A stretch of 55,390 bases of DNA from Halocafeteria seosinensis. Lineage: Eukaryota; Sar; Bigyra; Bicosoecida. Positions within the stretch are counted from its first letter, which is position 1; every line of letters starts with the position of its first letter. The position numbers and the translations under genes were made by a program. A model generated the notes under the pieces. It did not search any database. It was not told the origin of the DNA and worked only from the letters and a program-made list of their open reading frames with translations. This document shows, in pieces, positions 47,069 to 55,390 of this stretch. The stretch spans positions 1-55,390 of the forward strand of contig LVLI01000370.1 in the NCBI GenBank assembly GCA_001687465.1. Direction: 5' to 3'.

Positions 47069-48153
47069 AAGTGCACCATGGAGGCCGAAAGCAGTGAAAG
47101 GCTAAGTGGGAAGAACCTCATACTCACAGAGTCAGAGTGTTGGTGAGCGCAGGGGTAGGCAATGCAGGAGGCGACGGCGTGAAGATCCCCCAACTACATT
47201 TCCACTTAGCCGGTAGGCCATAAATGATACACACTACTATCTGCTGGGAAGGACAATGCTCTCAAACAAAAGAGTGAAACTGAAACATTGATGGGGTATA
47301 CGGCACTGAGAATTGAAATGATGAGTTGCCAAGTTCGATTCCCCTTTGAGTACTCTCAGGATCCAGAAGTCTCTTAAGGGTATATGACCGAAGATATACA
47401 AAGTAAAGAAGCGCCTTAATCGTCCTCTCCGCCATCTTCGGATGACCTATCGGCGTCCACAAGGTCCTCTCCCTGCCTCTGCAAATGGTTTACCCACGTC
47501 TGGTCAATACAGCAGTACTTAAAGCCACAATCGATTCCTGCAATACATTAAAGACAGATTACACTAGACCATTGTAAATAGTGTCCTCCAACATCGTCCC
47601 GAACGCAATGAGTGTCGTGCATGCGTACGCCTTCGCACTGAAGTTCGCAGGTATCTATTGCCGAACTTTAGAAGGGAGCACTTCTGACTTCTTATCTCCG
47701 AGATTCTTCCCCGGATTTGTTGATAACCAAAGACATTAGGTCAATCCATTGCTCGTGGGACCCGGACTTATTACAATTGTAGCTACATTCTGTATTAACG
47801 TTTTTCCCATCAGCTGCACGTCATAGGCAAAAGATATCGAGAGTCACTCGTAGTTCATCCAAAGGTTCAGCGTCAGGCAGCGTCATCGGAAAGCTACAAC
47901 GATTTGCTCGGCTGGCCAAAAGTGAAGATGACCCTGAAAATGGACACAGGTATCGATTTCAGGGATCTAGAGAGCCTTATGAATACTTCGTTCAGGAATT
48001 ACGGCAATCTATAAACGTCTGGAGCATCCATCTTTAGGTCCACCTAGAAACTGAAAAAAAAAAAAAGAAAAAAAAAAGATAAATAAATTTATTTAATGTT
48101 GCTGAATCTAGAAGTTATTGAAGGAGCCTTAGAAGCTTTCGATTATAACCGCC
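47069..48153. other. Spacer with orphan coding fragments and poly(A) tract
   Basis: A 1.1-kb region. Plus-strand frame 47783-48037 (84 codons, no ATG) ends 16 bases before an A-rich tract (48054-48078). A minus-strand exon-like frame (47416-47537) ends in TAA after an acidic tail (DADRSSEDGGEDD). It also holds copy 2 of a dispersed repeat (47208-47241). None forms a complete gene. Confidence 0.4.
47208..47241 (+). repeat. Dispersed repeat, copy 2 (partner at 20462-20495)
   Basis: Reads AGCCGGTAGGCCATAAATGA, then TACACACTACTATC. See the partner for the comparison. Confidence 0.55.
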
Positions 48154-51100
48154 TCATGTTTCCCCGTTATCATCTTCGTTATCAAGACTTTCATCTGTAT
48201 CTACACTACCAGTGTCGTCATTACTTTCCCAAGCACTATTCTCTGTAATTCTTCTGATACTCATGCTGTCGTCGCAAAGTCTGTTCGACCTCATCAGCCG
48301 TGGACGCTGCAATACCTGAATGATGTCGGCGTCAGATACTCCGAGGTCAGGTTTCCTGATGAGGAATTCCTCATATCCGCGAGCTTCCACTCCTCTCCGC
48401 AAGAATATCTCTGTCTTCCCTTCAACGTCAATACAGTAAACAACAGCATAGAAAGCTCTTTGTGTGCAAGGTCTGATTTGGTTATTTCCGTGCTTCAACG
48501 CCTGCCCCCAGGCGATGTTCACGAGAGTCCTCGCGGCTTGTGTGTTACTGTCATAAGAGCCACGAAGGATTTTGAGCTCTAAAAAGGCTGCCACAACCGT
48601 TGCAATTTGAATAAAAATGTCCAAACGTAAGACACCAACATTTCCGGAATGTCTTCTCTCCTGTCCGAATTTTCTTTCCGATTCAATATTAACTCGGTTA
48701 TCCCACCAGTTCGACCTAAGTTGCATCACAGTAAGGCATTGTGTCTCGTACTCGCACAGTATGTCTGCGTATCCACTGGTTGCAAAGTTGCCGATATTCT
48801 CTTTGGCAAGATACAGCTCCCACAACAAGTGAAAATCAAATGTTTCTGAAATGATTGGTACACCGTGCTGTTTCGGGATTTGTAAAGATCTGAACATTCC
48901 CTCATACAACTTTACATCCAACGGAGCACGGGCTTGTAGGTGAATTCGCATATCTTTTTCTGCTGGCCGAATTCCAATTGAGGAAGTTGGTTCTAAGCGA
49001 AATCGTCTCCCATCTGCCTCCCCATATACTCTAGCAATCCTCAGATACCCATACTCGAAATACAGACGTAGCAAACTCCGAAAATCAAGTGAGCTACTAT
49101 AGCACTTCTCAAACGATGCATTTCCAACAATATCATCCAGGGCTAACTCCCCCCCGAGCAGAGGCTCTAAAATACTTTCTCCTTTCTTGGCCATTGCAAA
49201 GAGGAGTTCACGGTGCGTCTCTCCCCACGATCGGGCCCAAACTTGTTGATCTAAATCAGAAAGCTGTATGGCACGGAGAAAATGATAGACGTCACAGGGC
49301 GCCGCCAATTGTTCAAGGTTCTTGATTTCCTCGTTGGAATGGCATGTGCAAAATTGGTGCCCGTTATATCGAGCTACGAAATAGTCCATTGCATTCTCAA
49401 AGCAGTGCGCGAGATGGGTGACCAATTCACCGTGCCTAGTTTTAGCTCTTTCAGCACCATACGCATCTGAAACCGATACTGGCATACCTTTGAAAGCTTT
49501 TGCTACCTGAGAGCGGGTGACTCCAACAACTCCATGGTAAGCGGACTGATGAGCCACATTGATTGAGTTGAGATACGTCAGCCCAATATTCGCTAGTGAC
49601 AGCAGTGTGACCATAATCGATACTCGCAGCCTGGGTTGCTCTTTCCTTATCGTCCGAGTTAACTTCATGATTTCTTCAAGTTCTTCCGGACAGGCACCAA
49701 TATCAGAGACGGCCACCATGCGGACGTCGCGTCCGGTGAACAGTCGTTTCTGCAAGTACTCGCGGAACGGACAATCAAATTCATCGATTGTGAGGATTAT
49801 ATTCTTTGAAATTTCCTCGGGAAACTCCGCGGCAAGATCACTCCACAACCAAGATAGTCCGTCCATACCAGCAGTAAAAATTTCGCTACATGTAGCATTT
49901 TCCTTACCCACCTCCACCCCCGCCCGGAAGAACGCAGACCTAAGTTCGTTTCGAGCGTTTTCGGCAGTTTCGACTTGTGAAAAGTCAATATGCACCGAAG
50001 GTGATAGCTTCTGTTTGATGAAGAAGTCTCCCTCGGCCAGTGTTTTCACTCGTCCCAGAAACTGACGGTACTGCTCGTCGCCTGGAACGGACATGACCTC
50101 AACTGACATTGTATCACGTACAAAGTGCAAGAGGGTTGTCTTGCCGAACCTCCGGGGAGACTGTACGTGATATGAGTGGCTCGATTCCTCTCTCATTGAA
50201 AATAACTTCCTGTATGCGTCTGTTTTGTCAATGAAGGCGTTATTTATGACCATAGTATGGAAAATTCCCTCAGTACAGCTTTTGACGCCGGCGAATTCGT
50301 ATTCTTGGCGGGGAGCCAGTAGTGCCTCCCTTCTCAACGCGATGATCTGCGTTATTCTCCGATAGAACTGTCAGGCATCATCATAGCACACACACCCCAT
50401 AGAGCGCATGAACAGCGAAAAAATATATGCCTGAAACAGCGACTGCACACCTGATCGTAATAGCTCTCCCCTCGCTTAAAACGCCTTCCTGCAAAGGTAC
50501 ATAGATTTGTCCTTTAATTTTCAGCGTTGACATACCTGTAGATTCGAAGCACGTACATGAGTTGGTGGTAGAAGATAAACATGTACGAAAAAAACACCTA
50601 CTTCTTAGGGGAACAATGAAGAAACGGTTAGGTCCCATGCTCCCTCCTGCAAAGAAAGATCGAAGTACCGGTAATCGAAGGCAATAAGCATTAACAGAGC
50701 CAAGGATATAATGACAGCAGTATCTAATCCTTGAAAGATGTCTAAATTGTGTGAACTTGCAACCCCCAACAACCACCTGATTTGACATACCTTGTGACAA
50801 ATTCGGTACTGAGCCTCCTGCAACCAAATACGAAGCAATATATTGGTATTGTAAAGAATAACGCACTAGCAGCATCTTCCCTATAGAGCATATGGTTCTC
50901 AGTGTTATACCTACCTGTTCGACTTCCAGCACCAGTACTGAAACCTGCACTGCCGCCTGAAAACAAAGAGCATAGCAATACAAGACGGCAGTATGATGAA
51001 GAACGGAAGGACAACACTTACCACACTGCCTCTTATTTTCCTTATACGCCGCCGATGCGAGCAATCGGACCTGGTAGTCCGTGCCTACAGGTCCCTTGAA

Positions 51101-51686
51101 AATTGCTTTAGCTTCATCCAGTGCTGACAAATATGGATCACCCCAGTCAATCTGCAGTCTCTGGATGAGCTTTAATGCTTCGACCTGCTTCGTCGGTGTG
51201 ACACCGACTGTCGGAAGCACTCCTTCCACCCATTTACAGAAGCCTGCAAACTCTTAGGTAAAAGTCTACAGCAGCTATGGAATGCAAAACTTGAAACCCC
51301 TTCTTACTCGTTGGTGTGTCTGTATGTTCACCATGACCATTACTACCATTAGCACTTTGCACCTCGTTAGTGCCACTGGTATTAGCTGACCTCAAATTTC
51401 CTTGGCCATTCTTCTTTTGCTTCTTACTCACATTGGAGGAAGAGGAAGAAGCTGTCTTTGAAGACAGCACATCTCTTTTTCTCCCGCCTGTACTACGCTC
51501 CTTCGGCGCCGATTTTGCTGTACCGCTTCCAGAATGTGTGACTTTTTTGACTTTTCCACAACCCTTTGGTGTCTTGGTCTTTACAGCTTGAGGCTTTCCG
51601 GACTTCTGTCTCTCAGCGAAGCCAACACGAGTACGAGACGCAACGCTGCTCTTACATCCATCATTCGTCTCATTATTCTCCGCCAT
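48154..51686 (-). CDS. Modular P-loop NTPase and PD-(D/E)xK nuclease protein (988 aa)
   Basis: Seven exons: complement 51308-51686, 51022-51243, 50915-50956, 50791-50817, 50602-50646, 50451-50488, 48154-50367. Residues 1-126 are basic and Ser/Lys-rich. Residues ~127-200 form a compact helical part (KWVEGVLPTVGVTPTKQVEA). Exons 3-5 (42, 27, 45 nt, all phase 1-1) encode short G-GS segments. The last exon is uninterrupted for 2.2 kb and holds an AAA-ATPase-like NTPase, SPRRFGKTTLLHFV (Walker A-like, ~320) and IILTIDEFDCP (Walker B). A C-terminal restriction-type nuclease segment has FLELKIL (ExK, ~850). The tail is acidic. NTPase plus REase modules of this type occur in bacterial and eukaryotic mobile-element and effector-like proteins (Crinkler-type). 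A secretion signal is absent. No claim is made about its target. Confidence 0.75.
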
Positions 51687-53546
51687 TTTGTTGTTTGTCC
51701 CGGAGCAATGGATGGTGGTAAAGCGCACAAATTGCTCTCAACCGAAGGAGCAAACGACCCGCTTCGTTTGCCAATATCGAGCAATCAGACAAACCAGACG
51801 CACGCTAACACCTGGGGGAAAAGATTATGCTTATTTACAAACGGTGCTCGAATTGCAAACAATGCTGATACAGTAGTCTTCATAATGTATGGAATTCACG
51901 CTGGGACGAACATCCCCACGTTTCGGCTCCATGTCTCTTTCCCGTTGAATCTCATACCGGTAATAGTTCATAAAATAAAATATCACATCTACAGCTTCTC
52001 AACGGAAACTCAAAAGCTCCCGTACTTTTCCCGAGCAAAGAACCAATCGAGGTCGAGTTTGGTTAGAGTTTTCCCCCAAACGAGTGACCGGTTCACTGTC
52101 CAGTTGATCAACTGTGATAACAGGTTTTCTTTACCAACTTTTAGGCGCCAAACGCTCAAAGGTGTACCTTGAATCCTTGACTACCGGTAGGCTCGATAGC
52201 TGTATGACAGAACCTGTAACCTGCAGTACCCCCGCTTGGAACTTCTGGCTGGAAGCGTGTGTTAGCGACGATCAAACGATGAGAATTGGATTGGTTTCTC
52301 GCGACGACCGGTTAGAGTGAAAAACTGCTAGATAGAAAAGAATATTGGGCTTGTACACCTAGTGGATGAACCCAAAAAATGAAGCGCGCTTGCGCTGGGG
52401 TTTGATCTTCTGCGAACGACTGGAAGTATTACACGCTTCCGGGCGCGCCTGTTTCCCCCGAGAGAGAGACACAGGGAATTGATATGAGCTAGCCCAGTAC
52501 TTTAGAGCTGAGGGCGGTCTAATTGGATATCCCATGAAAGGCGAGCGAACAAGCTTAATCGAGGGGGTGTCGCAGCCGGTCTTGCGACATCAACACGCTG
52601 ATTGAGGCTGCACAGAGGAATTTAATGTCTCATTCGATGGGGAATCTTTTCATTGTGTCTTAGAGGAGCTCAACGTCTGCTTGGTCCATGAGAACCACGA
52701 CCATGAAGCCGGTAACATAGCGGAGAACCATGGGACAGCGCCGAGCGAGTATGTACTTCATGATTACCATCGAGCACGCATCGCAAATTGGGGTCTTAGC
52801 ATTTCCCTAATGTTGCTCAAGTCCTCTCATTTCGGTGCTATAGTCGTGGACGTACTGTGCACGCTTTTGAGTACGGCGTGAGGATGTGCCGATTCTCACT
52901 TTGGTGGATTCCAACATTGTTTTTGTACAGGAGCAACTCTTTGCAGAGGAAGGCCCTACGAATTCGTGGTAAGTTTGAAGGCGCGATTTGCATGTACTCT
53001 GCATTCTGAATTAATGGCAGTTCTCGTCCATCAGAAGGCTAGTCCCGATGCGTATACAGTGTACAGAATCTCCAACCCGCTCAACGGGCTTCAGCGTTCA
53101 TACACATGGCATTAGAGTTGTAGTTGCCGTGGACACTACACGAGTTGTGTGCTCTACTTTTGCAGTCGAATTATAATGTGGGCTTATGGATTCAACGCGC
53201 AGAAACTTTTGTGTAAGTGGATTTTCCTTCACGCAAAGAGAGATCGCATCTTTGTACAAAGTACCGTGCATCGCACGGTGATTCCCACCCTTGCGATGCT
53301 GCCCAGATGCGTAGAGAGAATGGCGGTCTGTGGGCTTAGACTTCCTGCTATTTTCTTCACAGGGTCCGAGTTTTAGTGACCTGTCAATATTATCAACGAA
53401 TTGTTCCCATGTTACGCAGACATGTATGTTTCCGATTTTGATAAGTATGGTTGCCATTGGTTGGCCTAGTTGCCTGCATGAGGTGGCACTCTTGGCGGTA
53501 CTGCATATTTGGCTTGCCATTGCCACCTAGTGCGACAACGGTGGAC

Positions 53547-54118
53547 CAAGTTCGCAGCTTGCTCAATTCCTGAGCATTTGTGCAAGTTAGTAGACTGGTC
53601 AACATTCTGTCCACGACTGCAGGATACAATAGTGTTAAGTTGATCCTATACGAGGAGCACATGAGGTAGGTCTTTTTCAAACAAGTTGCTGCCAGCATTT
53701 TGGTGGCTGAAGCTACCTATTACGCAATGAGGCTCTGCTTCAGATGCCTAATGCGACAGAAATTTGTCAAGTTCGCAGCTTGTGCATGCATGATCATGTT
53801 ATGTGCAGGTTATGGGCTTGCCAACACTAAAATACTATGTGGTGTAGTGCAGAGCTGAAACAATAGAACTTCGAAAATGGTGTGCTAGACACACACACAC
53901 AAATGTGACAGATAGCCCACCGGCGGGGAAGTTAGACTCTGAGGTAAGTGTACGTCATATACTGGGTTACTGTTTTCGGGGGTTCGCCGCATTCGAAGTT
54001 GTTGAGGATGAACTATTTTCTTCTACATTCTTCTGAATATTGCGAATAGCAAGTCCGTCGAGGAGATTAGCTTACACATGTTCCGTTGTGTGTGGGTTAT
54101 GAACTTGCCTACATTTAC
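53547..54118 (+). repeat. Degenerate tandem repeat, three units
   Basis: The 15-mer CAAGTTCGCAGCTTG occurs at 53547-53561 and 53769-53783 (period 222). It is followed in both by a TGTGCA[AG]GTTA and then a CAACA[TC]T block. A third, weaker copy at ~54069-54118 reads GTGTGTGGGTTATGAACTTG and then CCTACATT. The units are eroded. Confidence 0.6.
53890..53933 (+). repeat. Dispersed repeat, copy 2 (partner at 45568-45612)
   Basis: An (AC)n run followed by ATGTGACAGATAGCCCACCG and GCGGGGAAGTT. See the partner for the comparison. Confidence 0.75.
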
Positions 54119-55390
54119 TGCTTTTCGGCCTTCATTGATAAATGCAGAGGATACTTTTCCGATAGGCGACATTAATCACCGAATCTTGCTTAAGTTCATA
54201 ATAAATGCCACATGTTACGTACCTTAGCTATCAGGTCTCACGGGTTCATTATCGAACTTGCTTCACTGGGATTTCTGTGTCAGAGCGAATCACATGTGAA
54301 CATGTACCGAAGCTTGAGCTGAAACCCAACACAACAATGGAATTATTGCTTCATTAGCACAAGCGTCCAGGGGCTTCTTATGGCATCGCTTTTGAAAGTG
54401 CTCACGTGAGGAAGTGTAGACATGAGTACCCTTCAGACGATACGGATTCCGCTTCAGTGTGCTATCGACGTACCTTGGGCTACGCGAATGCTTCTCATCT
54501 GCGCACCCACAATAAAAAAATGATGCAAAATTCCCCCCTGTCTGAATGCAATGTGGAGACGTGTGTAGTCGTGAATAGACCAAGATCGACAACACATGGA
54601 CTTCACTCCTCCAGTCCCTACATTTATATGGCATCGAGTTTCAAGCACAAACCAGGGGGGGTTGTTTGTTGCCAGAATGTGCCCAAGTTCGATGCCGAAC
54701 TTACACCTACGTGGTACATATGGTTGTATTGTATTGCCCAATTACATACCTTGGAATCCAGCTTCGATTCCCCAGGCATGCAGGGCTGAAACAAGTCGAA
54801 TTCTCGGTGGTGAACCACTGCATTCTATCGAGACACCTTGTGCGAGTTGAACTGGCTGAATTCTAACAATGGACCTTGGCAATGGGGACGTTTGTACACC
54901 CGGCTTGCGAAACTGGAAGCTTCCTTGCTTCCATGTGCGGTCGCACGTTGCGACTGCATGCTGCAGAATACATTACGAAGCCCATTGCATGCATGCTACA
55001 GACAAGCAATGGCATTGGTTCGAAAATTGCACCAGATTTGGGGAGGATCATCTGAGTGAGCCGTGAATACCCTAGAATGGGAATGAATTATGGACTGTGG
55101 AATCCATCCTCGTCCGAGACTGCGCAGAATGTCCCATAAATGAATTGCAAAAAAGACAAGGTTGCATGAATCGCTCGATTGAGACTCTTCCGAGCCATGA
55201 GCGCAACATAAATAAAGCGATGCTTGGTGAAAGTGTGAACTGTCGATGAGATCGCCGGCGTGCTCTACAAAATGTGTTCGACGGCCGTAGAATTCCTCAG
55301 GGCTTAATGGCTAACTCCTCAGTATCATTGGGTTATGCATGCTGGGATAGGAAGCGTGATGCTGCTGTGGTTAAGAGATACGTCCTAGCC

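Larger units (their letters stand above)
51687..55390. other. Repeat-bearing gene-poor region
   Basis: A 3.7-kb stretch without a supported gene. Frames open at 51709-52172 and elsewhere have no domain or splice support. It contains degenerate tandem units at 53547-54118 and copy 2 of the CA-linked dispersed repeat (53890-53933). The first part presumably holds the promoter of the NTPase-nuclease gene. Confidence 0.45.

Noticed and set aside
48154-50337. Treating the NTPase-nuclease as an intronless, horizontally acquired single-exon gene
   Set aside because: The long frame begins at TTG with no ATG, and upstream exons join it in phase, so it is the last exon of a multi-exon gene.
51709-52172. 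Open frame divergent from the NTPase-nuclease start
   Set aside because: ATG-started but without a domain; only 22 bp from the other start and probably promoter sequence.

Overview
The window is nuclear DNA from an intron-rich, gene-dense microbial eukaryote. I modelled 22 spliced protein genes. They contain about 69 GT-AG introns, mostly 60-100 nt, and every splice model restores a continuous reading frame, often across a recognisable domain. A TTC29-like TPR protein suggests motile flagella. Universal eukaryotic genes are present (eIF3e, Pol III subunit RPC9, KEOPS Pcc1, Sar1, Cdc14, Bre1, tRNase Z, citrate carrier). The lineage cannot be named from the sequence alone. No bacterial, organellar or CRISPR features were seen.

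Layout. 1-5.4 kb: start of a WD40 gene (minus), FHA protein (plus), decayed leucine-rich-repeat pseudogene (plus), HAD hydrolase (minus), PRCC-like splicing protein (plus). 5.7-12.6 kb: a 2,202-residue MABP-Sec7-PH ARF exchange factor (minus). 13-15.3 kb: HMG box fused to a CHRAC/Pol-epsilon type histone fold. 15.3-19.9 kb: citrate carrier, RPC9, TTC29-like. 20-27 kb: a gene-poor stretch, then three tandem four-helix proteins with a claudin-like W-G[LI]F-x-[FY]-C...C signature and a decayed non-LTR retroelement between the second and third. 27-38.8 kb: possible Pol III locus, Cdc14, secreted carboxylesterase, eIF3e, long tRNase Z, a cysteine-rich type I membrane protein. 39-47 kb: Bre1, Pcc1, an unidentified 269-residue protein, a small ORF, Sar1. 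48-51.7 kb: a modular NTPase-nuclease gene whose N-terminal part is built from small, frame-neutral exons. 51.7-55.4 kb: repeat-bearing DNA without a convincing gene.

Functional links: Sar1 and the Sec7 exchange factor both serve vesicle traffic. Bre1, the HMG/histone-fold protein and the FHA protein point to chromatin. RPC9, tRNase Z and Pcc1 all act on tRNA (transcription, 3' end, t6A). Many neighbours are divergent pairs separated by about 230-470 bp and probably share promoters.

All domain calls come from motif recognition by eye, without any database search. Exon coordinates were derived from reading-frame continuity and GT/AG sites, without transcript evidence.
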